Program-made: the position numbers and the translations under genes
Part shown: in pieces, positions 1 to 6,244 of the stretch
Position numbering within the stretch: position 1 is the stretch's first letter
How the letters are laid out: each line of letters begins with the position of its first letter
Notes under the pieces: model-generated
What the model saw: the letters and a program-made list of their open reading frames with translations, nothing else
The model's database searches: none
Told to the model about the DNA's origin: nothing
Virus record (IMG/VR): IMGVR_UViG_3300035698_010881
Coordinates: 1 to 24,682 of that record
Origin: a virus
Strand: one strand, 5' to 3'
Length of the DNA stretch: 24,682 nucleotides

Positions 1-13
1 ATAGACGGCGTAC

Positions 14-46
14 ACTACCGCGCCCGCAGGCGGAAGGCGCGGTGGT
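14..46 (+). other. Strong hairpin before first gene
   Basis: Bases 17-24 (ACCGCGCC) are the exact reverse complement of 36-43 (GGCGCGGT). The stem extends outward to 14/46 with one G-T wobble, and the loop is 11 nt. No T-tract follows, so it is not a classic intrinsic terminator. It may be the end of an upstream transcript or a 5' leader structure of the gene at 78. Confidence 0.45.
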
Positions 47-77
47 CTATCCCGTTAACCTTAGATTGGAGAGTATT

Positions 78-389
78 ATGAGCGTTTCAGACATCAAAAG
101 CCTGTTGCCGTTGCAAGTCGCCTTTGACGAAAACCCGCGATTATCGCCTGAGATTCACGCTCAGCAAGGCTGGGAGGTTTCTCTTGTGGAGACCGGCGAG
201 CATGACCTCAACGTTGAAATGTCGCGTTTCATCGCCCTGGCCTGTAACAGTCACTACAAGCTTGTAGAGGCGTTGCAGGCGATGGTTGCGGCCGGCCTCA
301 CTCAATTCGACCGTGGTACCCATAAGATCGGGCTTGATAATATCGATCTTCTCGCCAAAGCCCGCGCCGCCCTGGCCGCTGCCGAGTAG
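78..389 (+). CDS. Small phage hypothetical protein with CNSHYKLVEALQ-type helix
   Basis: A 103-residue protein of unknown function. I chose ATG 78 because GGAGAG lies just upstream at correct spacing; an in-frame ATG at 42 lies inside the hairpin and has no ribosome site. The protein is mainly acidic and helical. Residues 50-75 carry the pattern hydrophobic-AxACNxHxxLVxALQxM, followed at the C-terminus by an alanine-rich helix (LAKARAALAAAE). The same pattern recurs in the protein at 606-1040 and, as LIEAAPDLL, in the one at 2270-2572. It resembles the conserved tail of many small phage accessory proteins (family knowledge), but the function is unknown. The stretch 390-468 downstream holds hairpin-forming sequence and no gene. 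Confidence 0.7.
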   Translation: MSVSDIKSLLPLQVAFDENPRLSPEIHAQQGWEVSLVETGEHDLNVEMSRFIALACNSHYKLVEALQAMVAAGLTQFDRGTHKIGLDNIDLLAKARAALAAAE

Positions 390-401
390 AACCTGAGCCG
401 A

Positions 402-421
402 GCGCCTGCACGTGCGGGCGC
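402..421 (+). repeat. Near-perfect 20-nt palindrome
   Basis: GCGCC-T-GCAC is followed directly by GTGC-G-GGCGC, a self-complementary element broken only by one T/G pair. A second outer pairing, GAGCC (395-399) with GGCTC (430-434), could enclose it. It lies in the 79-nt gap after the first gene. It may be an RNA hairpin between cistrons; no T-run follows. Confidence 0.4.
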
Positions 422-468
422 AAGGGCACGGGCTCTAGCGTGAGTCCCAACCGAGTAGGATCTGAACG

Positions 469-609
469 ATGACATTCAGGAAAACGAAAAGTTTCGGCCC
501 GAAAGTGGCGTTGACCGACCTCCAGGCCGAGCGGCTGGAGACGATGGTCGTCGCGGCGGGTCCGGTGTCGGGGTCAGTGGACTCTAACCGAAAGGAACGT
601 GTATTATGA
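469..609 (+). CDS. Putative 46-aa protein
   Basis: ATG 469 follows AGGA at 457-460. The frame is open for 46 residues and ends at a TGA (607-609) that overlaps the ATG of the next gene (606), an arrangement typical of translational coupling in phages. The product begins MTFRKTKSFGPKVALTDLQ and has no recognisable domain. Its last third is encoded by the left inverted-repeat arm (562-580) and the leader repeat (578-594), so the C-terminus may be dictated by non-coding constraints. Function unknown. It may be a leader peptide for the next gene rather than an independent protein. Confidence 0.45.
   Translation: MTFRKTKSFGPKVALTDLQAERLETMVVAAGPVSGSVDSNRKERVL
562..580 (+). repeat. Left arm of 19-bp perfect inverted repeat
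   Basis: The reverse complement of this segment, ccactgaccccgacaccgg, occurs without mismatch at 1034-1052. The two arms bracket the gene at 606-1040. The arm lies 26-44 nt upstream of that gene's ATG. In the transcript the arms could pair over the whole gene; at DNA level they could be recombination sites. Confidence 0.85.
578..594 (+). repeat. Leader direct repeat, copy 1
   Basis: The 17-mer TGGACTCTAACCGAAAG lies 11 nt before the ATG at 606 and is repeated exactly at 1081-1097, 10 nt before the ATG at 1108. Its 3' end forms the ribosome binding site (AAAGGAA here, AAAGAAGG there). A weaker relative, AACCGAGTAGGA, lies before the ATG at 469. It looks like a duplicated translation-initiation leader. 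Confidence 0.8.
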
Positions 610-1040
610 TCGAAGCAACCTATAAAGTGACCGGAACGGTATCGGCCCCCGACGAAAGAGGGAAGGTATGGCAAATCGGGTATACCGCCAACATCAGCGA
701 CCGAGAAGACACCTGCGACCCCGAGATGCCCATCAACATGGAGGAGTACGACGGGCGATTCGATGCCGTAATGGAAGCGTGCTACGCCGACGCCTACCGG
801 CAGATCGGCGAAGAGGGCGAGAAGGAGCCCGACCCCAACCACAACGACGACGATCAAGCAACCTGTCACGCTAACGCCGACTTCGCCGAATTGGCTTGTA
901 ATAATCACGACACGCTGGTCGTGGCATTGCAGGATTTAACCGATGAGATCAATCTGAGCAAGCTCAATGTCCGCAAGGATTTCTCTCTTATGAACGCGCA
1001 CGCCTGCGCCCTTAAGGCTCTGCATAGCTTAGCCCACTGA
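606..1040 (+). CDS. Hypothetical protein, relative of the protein at 78-389
   Basis: A 144-residue acidic protein of unknown function. ATG 606 overlaps the preceding TGA and is preceded by AAAGGAA. The N-terminal half (to about residue 65) has alternating polar and aromatic residues, for example YKVTGTVSAPDERGKVWQIGY, suggesting a small beta-rich domain. A very acidic linker, EEGEKEPDPNHNDDDQ, follows at about 75-90. The C-terminal 50 residues contain FAELACNNHDTLVVALQDL and a final helix rich in Ala and Leu, parallel to the first gene's FIALACNSHYKLVEALQAM. The gene sits between the arms of a 19-bp perfect inverted repeat, and the right arm covers its stop codon. It may be a cassette gene or duplicate. 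Confidence 0.65.
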   Translation: MIEATYKVTGTVSAPDERGKVWQIGYTANISDREDTCDPEMPINMEEYDGRFDAVMEACYADAYRQIGEEGEKEPDPNHNDDDQATCHANADFAELACNNHDTLVVALQDLTDEINLSKLNVRKDFSLMNAHACALKALHSLAH

Positions 1041-1052
1041 CCCCGACACCGG
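1034..1052 (-). repeat. Right arm of 19-bp perfect inverted repeat
   Basis: It is the exact reverse complement of 562-580 and spans the TGA stop of the gene at 606. It also contains CCCCGA (1041-1046), which can instead pair locally with TCGGGG (1058-1063). A small intergenic hairpin therefore competes with the long-range pairing. Confidence 0.85.
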
Positions 1053-1080
1053 GCCTCTCGGGGCTCGGACTCGGAATCAC

Positions 1081-1097
1081 TGGACTCTAACCGAAAG
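1081..1097 (+). repeat. Leader direct repeat, copy 2
   Basis: Exact copy of the 17-mer at 578-594, at nearly the same distance from the following ATG (10 nt against 11). The 67-nt gap 1041-1107 holds only this repeat and a short hairpin. Confidence 0.8.
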
Positions 1098-1107
1098 AAG
1101 GTGTAGT

Positions 1108-1755
1108 ATGAGTACGAGAGATACATTACAGGCTATTCGCAACGATTGTGACCGCTTCCTTGCAAATGATATGGATATCAGCTTCGAGGACTTGCTCGCG
1201 GCGTTCTCCGAAGCGTGTACAGACGCCCTGAACGACCGCGCCGTGGACCACATGGAGGCGGATCTCGCCGCAGACCCCCTCGCCCTCCCCTCCCCCCTGG
1301 CGTGCCTGAACGACCTCACCCTGGCCGCAACTCGTGTTATGGCCGCGTGGGGCGGCGGAGACCTCGCCGGGGCTGTCCGAGAGCTTGAGGCGGTCCGGGT
1401 GGAGGCTACGCGGGTGCTCAAGGAGGCGGGAGAGATCGGCGATGCGCCCGACTGTCCCCACTGCGGACGCTCCACAACCTCTAAGCTGGCTGAAACTAAA
1501 GAGTGGAAATTCGCGTGTATCTGCGGGTATCATTTCAATCGGGACGAATGCGGCACCTTGTCACCTACGCCCAAGCCCAAAGGCGACACCCTCCCCCTCG
1601 TCGAGCCCGACCGCCTGAATCGCCGACACCTCCCCCTCGAGCACCCGGATAGCCCGGTCGGTCGCCTGGCGGCTGATCTCGGCTGCACGGTCGGCGAGGC
1701 GTATCTCGCCTTGGTCGAGGCAGGGCTGATGGAGAGAAGGGGGTGGCTGATATGA
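1108..1755 (+). CDS. Hypothetical protein with zinc ribbon
   Basis: A 215-residue protein with three visible parts. The N-terminal 115 residues are a helical acidic region. A zinc-binding segment follows, with CPHCGR near residue 116 and CICGYHF about 20 residues later (CxxC...CxC). The C-terminal segment, HLPLEHPDSPVGRLAADLGCTVGEAYLALVEAGLM, looks like a short helix-turn-helix or UBA-like fold. The ribosome site is GAAGG before ATG 1108. The stop overlaps the next start (ATGA at 1752). No family is recognised. A nucleic-acid-binding accessory protein is plausible from the zinc ribbon, but this is inference. Confidence 0.65.
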   Translation: MSTRDTLQAIRNDCDRFLANDMDISFEDLLAAFSEACTDALNDRAVDHMEADLAADPLALPSPLACLNDLTLAATRVMAAWGGGDLAGAVRELEAVRVEATRVLKEAGEIGDAPDCPHCGRSTTSKLAETKEWKFACICGYHFNRDECGTLSPTPKPKGDTLPLVEPDRLNRRHLPLEHPDSPVGRLAADLGCTVGEAYLALVEAGLMERRGWLI

Positions 1756-1984
1756 GCAAAGAAACAATTGGAGAATGCGGTTGCTGCGGATTTGAGGGCG
1801 TCCTGGTAAAATCGTACCCTCGGCGGCAGGGTGAGACTATACTTTTGTGCAAGCTATGTGCTGGCACGTTATCAGCAACCATACGGTACACGCTGGCTGC
1901 AAGACCAGCAACGATGATCTCGCCAAGGCCATTGCCTATATTGGCAATGCGATCCTCGCGGAGATCAAGAAAGGAAGTGAGTAG
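1752..1984 (+). pseudogene. Small zinc-finger protein with probable frameshift
   Basis: ATG 1752 overlaps the previous stop. The first 38 residues look natural: CGCCG near the start and CKLC later form a CxxC pair around GFEGVLVKSYPRRQGET. From about 1863 the same frame turns Arg/Ser/Pro-rich (SPRPLPILAMRSSRRSRK), which looks like non-native translation. In the -1 frame the DNA encodes a natural segment ending DDLAKAIAYIGNAILAEI and stopping at TAG 1982-1984, just before a strong ribosome site and a new ATG. I infer a one-base insertion (or sequencing error, or ribosomal -1 shift) between about 1860 and 1900. If read without a shift, the frame continues to 2273 and fuses with the next gene. 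Confidence 0.5.
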
Positions 1985-1985
1985 C

Positions 1986-2273
1986 ATGAAGGTTTACATA
2001 CAAATGCAAAAAGCTGCCGACCACGCCCTCCTGATGAAGGGCACAAGACTCTTTACGGGAATTTTGGCTGTCTATCCCGGCTCGAATCCGAAGCTGGATG
2101 TTTCGCTTATTAGCGCGGACGGGTCTCGCACCACGCTGGCCATGTCACTGGATGAAGCGGTCCAATTGCAGGCCGCGATTTACAAGGCTATTCAGATGCA
2201 CCCGCTGGATGAGTTCGGTGGGACAATGACGGAGCTATTCCCAGATGATGGCGACGAGGGGGTGTCCCCATGA
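1986..2273 (+). CDS. Hypothetical 95-aa protein
   Basis: I chose ATG 1986 because AAAGGAAGTGAG precedes it at good spacing; the frame is also open back to 1752, but that upstream part reads as out-of-frame sequence. The protein starts MKVYIQMQKAADHALLMKG and looks like a small alpha/beta fold with a predicted strand (FTGILAVYPGSNPKLDVSLIS) and a helix (LDEAVQLQAAIYKAIQ). The tail is acidic, ending GDEGVSP. The stop overlaps the next ATG (ATGA at 2270). No family recognised. Confidence 0.6.
   Translation: MKVYIQMQKAADHALLMKGTRLFTGILAVYPGSNPKLDVSLISADGSRTTLAMSLDEAVQLQAAIYKAIQMHPLDEFGGTMTELFPDDGDEGVSP
2250..2273 (+). repeat. Repeated gene-junction sequence, copy 1
   Basis: GGCGACG followed by GGGGGTGTCCCCATGA occurs here and at 2551-2572, each time as the last codons of one gene (encoding GVSP) overlapping the start of the next. 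This copy has two extra bases (AG). GGGG/CCCC could form a 4-bp hairpin right before the start codon. Confidence 0.75.
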
Positions 2274-2572
2274 GCGGATCAAAACACGCATCAGCCCCGT
2301 GGAAATGGAAAGAAGAGCCCGGCTACCCCGAAACCTACCTATACGGTCCCAACCCAAAAGATAAATACGATTGCATATTAAGCATTTGCGAGAGTCACGG
2401 CGGCGGACAAGTTCCGGCCGATGCTGACAAGGCATTGATTGAGGCCGCGCCTGATCTGTTGAAAGTGTGTATTCGCCTCGCGGATTTGGCACGCATAGGG
2501 GTGACGCCGTGGTCGGATGATATGCAGGCTGCTCGTCTCGCGATTGCCAAGGCGACGGGGGTGTCCCCATGA
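2270..2572 (+). CDS. Small phage protein with LIEAAPDLL motif
   Basis: A 100-residue protein. Its ATG overlaps the preceding stop. The N-terminal half contains Trp, Tyr and Pro-rich segments (APWKWKEEPGYPETYLYGPNP). Residues 50-66 read PADADKALIEAAPDLLKVC, which matches the conserved ADAxLIxAAPxLLxxx motif seen in many small phage accessory proteins (family knowledge). A C-terminal helix and the tail ATGVSP follow. The tail has the same DNA as the end of the preceding gene. The stop overlaps the recombinase start. Function unknown. Confidence 0.7.
   Translation: MSGSKHASAPWKWKEEPGYPETYLYGPNPKDKYDCILSICESHGGGQVPADADKALIEAAPDLLKVCIRLADLARIGVTPWSDDMQAARLAIAKATGVSP
2551..2572 (+). repeat. Repeated gene-junction sequence, copy 2
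   Basis: GGCGACGGGGGTGTCCCC then ATGA: same junction as at 2250-2273 without the AG. It encodes the GVSP tail and supplies the start codon of the recombinase. Confidence 0.75.
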
Positions 2573-3249
2573 CTGCCATCATCTACACCCGATTCAGCCC
2601 CAGGCGTAACGCCGATAAGTCGGAGAGTTGCGAGACCCAAGAGGCGCTGTGTCGCGCCCACGCCGAGGCACAAGGCTGGCCGGTCGGCTCGGTCCACGCC
2701 GACCGAGGCAAGAGAGGCAAGGACGCGGACAGGCCGGGACTCGCTTCCGCCCTCGCCGCTTTGCGGCGGGGCGACGTACTGCTGGTCTACAAGCGAGACC
2801 GGATCGCCCGCCAAGTGCTGACTATCGAACTGACCAAACGGCAGGTTAAGGCAGCAGGCGCCACGATAGCGGCGGTCTCCGGCGACATCGCGGGCGACGA
2901 TAACGACCCTACGGTCATATTTGTGCGGCAAGTGATGGATGCGGTTGCGGAACTGGAGCGGAAGCAGATCGCGGTGCGGACCAGTGACGCGATGCTGCAA
3001 TTGCAGCGGCAAGGCCGGCGGATGGGCAGGTACGCTCCGTATGGGTGGCGGATCGACCCCGAGGACTCGACGATGCTGCTGCCCGCGCCCTCCGAGCAGG
3101 CTACGGTCTTGTGGATAAGAGATTTGGCCTCGCAGGGGCTTGGGATTGCCGATATTCTCCACCGACTCAGCGCGGAAGCAAGGGGCTCTGCACGGTCGGG
3201 CTCGTGGAGTTACAACGCGGTCAAACGGATACTGGTCAGAGAGATGTAA
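2569..3249 (+). CDS. Small serine recombinase
   Basis: Site-specific recombinase of the serine resolvase/invertase/integrase superfamily, 226 residues. The N-terminal catalytic domain (1-140) starts IIYTRFS, with R8 and the presumed nucleophile S10. It continues with SCETQ (20-24) and VYKRDRIAR (73-81), which carries the active-site arginines, then an E-helix-like segment with ELERKQIAVRTSDA. Residues 150-222 (GRYAPYGWRI ... GLGIADILHRL ... SWSYNAVKRIL) match the beginning of the recombinase DNA-binding domain. The protein lacks the zinc ribbon and coiled coil of full-length large serine integrases (usually over 450 aa), so it is either a natural short form or truncated. It is last in the rightward block and may be the integrase or may act on nearby inverted repeats (inference). 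Confidence 0.88.
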   Translation: MTAIIYTRFSPRRNADKSESCETQEALCRAHAEAQGWPVGSVHADRGKRGKDADRPGLASALAALRRGDVLLVYKRDRIARQVLTIELTKRQVKAAGATIAAVSGDIAGDDNDPTVIFVRQVMDAVAELERKQIAVRTSDAMLQLQRQGRRMGRYAPYGWRIDPEDSTMLLPAPSEQATVLWIRDLASQGLGIADILHRLSAEARGSARSGSWSYNAVKRILVREM

Positions 3250-3266
3250 GGCGCGCGGCCGGACCG

Positions 3267-3302
3267 GCCCCCGGTGAGTGAGAGCTTGCCGGGGGCTCTT
3301 TA
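3267..3302 (+). terminator. Intrinsic terminator between convergent genes
   Basis: GCCCCCGG (3267-3274) pairs with CCGGGGGC (3289-3296) around a 14-nt loop, followed by TCTTTATT. It lies just after the recombinase stop. The leftward sigma-factor gene ends inside it (stop complement at 3300-3302). The leftward direction lacks a T-run, so it serves mainly the plus strand. A 13-nt palindrome, GGCCGGACCGGCC (3257-3269), partly overlaps and would compete. Confidence 0.7.
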
Positions 3303-3878
3303 TTGCAAACTCGGCCTCGACCGCTCACCCGCCGCGAACTCCCTGGCCCGCGTCCGCCTGAGCTTCGTAAGGGCCTCTTTCTTTATCCATGAGACCGCAT
3401 TTTTGTTGATGCCCATTAGCTTGCCTATTGTCTTCAGCATCATATCTTCATCAAAGTGCAGAACCAAAACTCGCTTCTCTCGGTCCGACAGCCCCCTCAG
3501 CCACTCGCGACAACTTGTGCGGACGTAATGTTCTTGCGGGACGCCCATACAACTATGCTCCGCGAATAGTATTTCTTCGCCGTCGTCGCCGCGAAGTGCT
3601 GAGCCTTGCATCGTGGCTGGTCTCTTTTTGTATCTCGGATCGTTTCGCACAATCCCGTGATGTGCCCGCAGTTCATCGACGGCCAGGTAAAAACCCTTGG
3701 TGTGCACCCATGCGAGTCGGGACGATCCGATGAACTTTTGCTCATACACGTCATTGGCCTGGACGGCGCCGAGCATGGCACATCCGAGCAGTTCGTCCTT
3801 TTCGATCCATGGCCATTTGCGGCGCAGCCGAGCGGCGATACACTTGCCGATCCTGAGCCAGTCAAGTTCTTTGGTCAT
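3300..3878 (-). CDS. Sigma-70 family RNA polymerase sigma factor
   Basis: A 192-residue sigma factor-like protein. Residues 5-75 resemble region 2 (CIAARLRRKWPWIEKDELLGCAMLGAVQA ... WVHTKGFYLAVDELRAHHG), including the DELR motif seen in FliA/SigF-type factors. A basic linker follows (PRYKKRPA). Residues 124-178 are a convincing region 4: WLRGLSDREKRVLVLHF, then a helix-turn-helix (LKTIGKLMGINKNAVSWIKKEALTKLRR) that would contact the -35 element. It is the last gene of the leftward operon and its start overlaps the previous stop (ATGA). By position it could turn on later phage genes by recruiting host RNA polymerase. That role is inferred; the family assignment is fairly firm. Confidence 0.8.
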   Translation of the reverse strand: MTKELDWLRIGKCIAARLRRKWPWIEKDELLGCAMLGAVQANDVYEQKFIGSSRLAWVHTKGFYLAVDELRAHHGIVRNDPRYKKRPATMQGSALRGDDGEEILFAEHSCMGVPQEHYVRTSCREWLRGLSDREKRVLVLHFDEDMMLKTIGKLMGINKNAVSWIKKEALTKLRRTRAREFAAGERSRPSLQ

Positions 3879-4174
3879 GTTTCTAGTCCCTGTCCGATAA
3901 CCAACCGCCCCGCCCCGCTAATCCCCCACTCTTCCCAGAAGACTCCGCCGTTGGCTTTTAGGACCTCTCCGACCCGCTCAATCCATCCAGCGGCCATTAC
4001 TATTCGAGTAGTCGCCGGGCTGACGAGCGCCGTGCCGCAGCACGCGCACCGTATCCAGTTGATCTCGCCGGTGTCAGGGTCGCGGTACAACACTTTATGG
4101 TCGGCGAGTTGTTTCAGGATGTCAATCCTGCTCTTGCACGGGGCGTAGGTTTTTGTTTTCTCAGGGTTGGTCAT
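3875..4174 (-). CDS. Small protein with CxxC and winged-helix-like C-terminus
   Basis: A 99-residue protein; ATG 4174 has AAAGGAG 8 nt upstream. Residues 42-46 are CACCG, a single CxxC knuckle. The C-terminal half (ATTRIVMAAGWIERVGEV ... WGISGAGRLVI) resembles the helix-wing pattern of small winged-helix DNA-binding proteins, in which a GW-I segment is followed by an ITxAGR-like motif. The stop overlaps the sigma-factor start, so the two are probably translated together. A transcription-related role is possible but not shown. Confidence 0.6.
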   Translation of the reverse strand: MTNPEKTKTYAPCKSRIDILKQLADHKVLYRDPDTGEINWIRCACCGTALVSPATTRIVMAAGWIERVGEVLKANGGVFWEEWGISGAGRLVIGQGLET

Positions 4175-4186
4175 CAGCGTGCTCCT

Positions 4187-5146
4187 TTACGACAGCAGTG
4201 AATGCAGCAGTGATTGCCCCTTAACCAGTCCGACATTGATCGGCTGGAACAGCCCGGACTTCGAGACCAGTTGCAAGTGATATCCGGTCGACCAGTTATC
4301 GGGTTGAAAGACATTCCATAGCCGGACACGCTGGCACAGACAGCCGGGCGACCATCCGCCGATGACGGACGAAGTCACCGTGTTAATAATGCAGCTATCG
4401 ACCCGGTGCGTGTGGCCATAGACGATGTTTCCGCCGAACCGTTCGACGTGTCGAGCCGCGGCGTGTTTACACGCCGTTATGCCGTGCGTAGCGAAGACCG
4501 GAATCTTTGCCCGACCGTATCGAAACGTGCCGCGAATCGAAACGCCCGGAACCCTCTCGCTCTGGCTGATGTACCTGATGCCTCGGCGTTCCAGCCCGAG
4601 CACTGCCCGAGGGCTGAACAGGTTAAATAGCATCCGGGCATCTTTTTGGTTGGCCAAGGTCTTCGTCACACACCACTTCTCGATCCGGTGCTCGTGGTTG
4701 CCTTCCAGATAGACGATACGCGCGTTCGGGCACGCCTTTTGTAATCGGGTCAAGAAGTCGTTCGCAGCCGCGACGTCGTCCGCGAACGAATACCGAGTCT
4801 CGGCCACGAATCCCATCGTGTGATGCTGCGCCAAGAATCCGCCGCAGTCGACCATATCGCCCAAAAGGCAGATTTCCGCCGGCTGAAGCGCCAGCATGTC
4901 GGCCAGGAACGGCCTGACGGCCTTGGGGTCTTGGGCATAGCCGTGCAGATCGCCGGCAAACACGCGGGCATGGTCGGTCCGCAGCGATCCGGGGGCTGTC
5001 TTAGACCGGGGTGGCTTCTTGGCCCGCCGCATGTCCGTTACCGCTTGTTCCGCGATACTGAGCCGCTTCCGAAGTTCGGTGTTCTCCGCTTGAAGTTCCT
5101 TCACAGGCTTCGCTTTTGCTTTTCTCAACTCTTTTACAGTCGTCAT
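4187..5146 (-). CDS. Calcineurin-like metallophosphoesterase
   Basis: A 319-residue phosphoesterase. The N-terminus (about 1-45) is a charged, heptad-like segment likely to form a coiled coil (VKELQAENTELRKRLSIAEQ). The catalytic domain carries the full metal-binding set: GDLHG (65-69), GDMVD (96-100), GNHEHR (149-154), ATHG (219-222) and GHTHR (244-248). This family hydrolyses phosphomono- or diesters using two metal ions. Phage members are often annotated as DNA-repair exonuclease-like or nucleotide phosphatases, and the substrate cannot be told here. The start overlaps the previous stop (ATGA at 5143). It lies between a small HTH-like gene and the sigma-factor pair. Confidence 0.9.
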   Translation of the reverse strand: MTTVKELRKAKAKPVKELQAENTELRKRLSIAEQAVTDMRRAKKPPRSKTAPGSLRTDHARVFAGDLHGYAQDPKAVRPFLADMLALQPAEICLLGDMVDCGGFLAQHHTMGFVAETRYSFADDVAAANDFLTRLQKACPNARIVYLEGNHEHRIEKWCVTKTLANQKDARMLFNLFSPRAVLGLERRGIRYISQSERVPGVSIRGTFRYGRAKIPVFATHGITACKHAAARHVERFGGNIVYGHTHRVDSCIINTVTSSVIGGWSPGCLCQRVRLWNVFQPDNWSTGYHLQLVSKSGLFQPINVGLVKGQSLLHSLLS

Positions 5147-5418
5147 TTGAATTCCTTGTTATACGCCGCTATAGTCCTGGGATTGCCGAACAGGACCATC
5201 CTCAAACCCTCTACGAGCGCCAGCGTCCAATAGTTATCCAGTAAGGCATGTGCCTTGGCTTCTCGGATAGACGTTTTGCCCATCCTTAGTCTTGTTTGTA
5301 ACTCCCGGTAGGTCAGGAGTTCGCCGTCCGGCACGGCGTCCAGGTGCTCTTGCACCCTTATGACTCGGGCGGGCGGGGCGCCGGCTTGGAGGGCTGTGTT
5401 TTTGACGGTGAATTTCAT
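5143..5418 (-). CDS. Small HTH-like protein
   Basis: A 91-residue protein. I set the start at 5418 because this ATG overlaps the TGA of the upstream gene (ATGA); an in-frame ATG at 5436 lies inside that gene. The sequence RVIRVQEHLDAVPDGELLTYRELQTRLRMGKTSIREAKAH reads as helix-turn-helix: a Tyr-Arg-Glu-Leu recognition lead-in, then a turn and a second helix beginning KTSIRE. It ends FGNPRTIAAYNKEFK. No named family is recognised. It could be a small DNA-binding regulator. Confidence 0.65.
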   Translation of the reverse strand: MKFTVKNTALQAGAPPARVIRVQEHLDAVPDGELLTYRELQTRLRMGKTSIREAKAHALLDNYWTLALVEGLRMVLFGNPRTIAAYNKEFK

Positions 5419-6242
5419 AGCTGTTCGGGCTCCCATCGCTCAAATCCTGGACACATGCTGCAAGTTTTATCATTCGCTTCCGCTGACCTCCTATGTCGGC
5501 ACGTCGAACACGTCTGGTCAGCACGTACAGCCTTTACTATCCTTGCCGCCTTCGCCTCCAAGTCTAATTCCAGCACCGCCAATGCCCGCCACGCAACCGC
5601 CGTCCAGTCCCCTTCCATAACGTGCCGGAGGATGCAATCGGCGTGATCGCTCGACTTCTCCCTCGACCAATGCAGGGGCTCGCCGGGGTTGTGCTTCTCA
5701 TTGCCCTCGTAGCTCAGGTGCGCGACAGCCGCGATCGCCCGCGGGAAGTATCGCATGAAACCGGTGTAGACGGGGTAAGTTTTCCGCTCCGCCGAGTCGG
5801 TCGGGAGGGGGCCGGAGTCGACCAAGGTATTAGCTTCGTCAAGAATTTCGTCCAGTTCTGCGATAGTCTCGAAAAACGTCTTCGCCAACGGATCACCCTC
5901 CGCCCCCTGCTCGAAGATATCCAATTGCAGGAACTCGGCGACCGCCCGCTCCATCTTGGAGCCGGTGCTGTCCTTCCATCCGTCCAGCAGATAGATCACA
6001 TCGCACTGTCGCAGGGCATTGATGTCACGTCCGAGGCAGGCGTCCACGTCGAAGCCATCGGGTATTCCGTTCCAGTCGAAGTCTTCCGGGAAGTTCGCGG
6101 GGTCAAACCCTATCGCCCGATCAAGTTCGGCAGGGCTGATAACCTCGCAGGCTAAGTCGCGGAATCCCGCAGCTGCTCGATCAAATGCAGGGAAGTTGTA
6201 GAGTCGATACTTTCTCATTGGTCCGGCAATGTAAATCTTCAT
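5415..6242 (-). CDS. DUF4406 / dATP-dGTP diphosphohydrolase-like (DUF5664) fusion
   Basis: A 275-residue, multi-domain nucleotide-metabolism protein. ATG 6242 is chosen because AAGGA lies 7 nt upstream and the next gene upstream ends at 6245. Residues 1-115 match DUF4406, related to nucleoside 2-deoxyribosyltransferases: MKIYIAGPMR, NFPAFD, VISPAELDR, CDVIYLLDGW. Residues 155-235 match the family called dATP/dGTP diphosphohydrolase N-terminal (DUF5664): YPVYTGFMRYFP, LSYEGNEKHNPGEPLHWSR, KSSDHADCILRH. The C-terminus has four cysteines (C245, C248, C261, C264), a zinc knuckle. The combination suggests control of the deoxynucleotide pool; the exact reaction is not established from sequence alone. 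Confidence 0.8.
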   Translation of the reverse strand: MKIYIAGPMRKYRLYNFPAFDRAAAGFRDLACEVISPAELDRAIGFDPANFPEDFDWNGIPDGFDVDACLGRDINALRQCDVIYLLDGWKDSTGSKMERAVAEFLQLDIFEQGAEGDPLAKTFFETIAELDEILDEANTLVDSGPLPTDSAERKTYPVYTGFMRYFPRAIAAVAHLSYEGNEKHNPGEPLHWSREKSSDHADCILRHVMEGDWTAVAWRALAVLELDLEAKAARIVKAVRADQTCSTCRHRRSAEANDKTCSMCPGFERWEPEQL

Positions 6243-6244
6243 AT

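Noticed and set aside
2569-3249. Complete large serine integrase
   Set aside because: It stops at 226 residues without the zinc ribbon and coiled coil of that class; no continuation is seen in other frames before the terminator.
5415-6242. Part of a 2-aminoadenine (Z-genome) pathway
   Set aside because: No PurZ-like adenylosuccinate synthetase gene is visible, and the DUF5664-like domain occurs in many phages with ordinary DNA.
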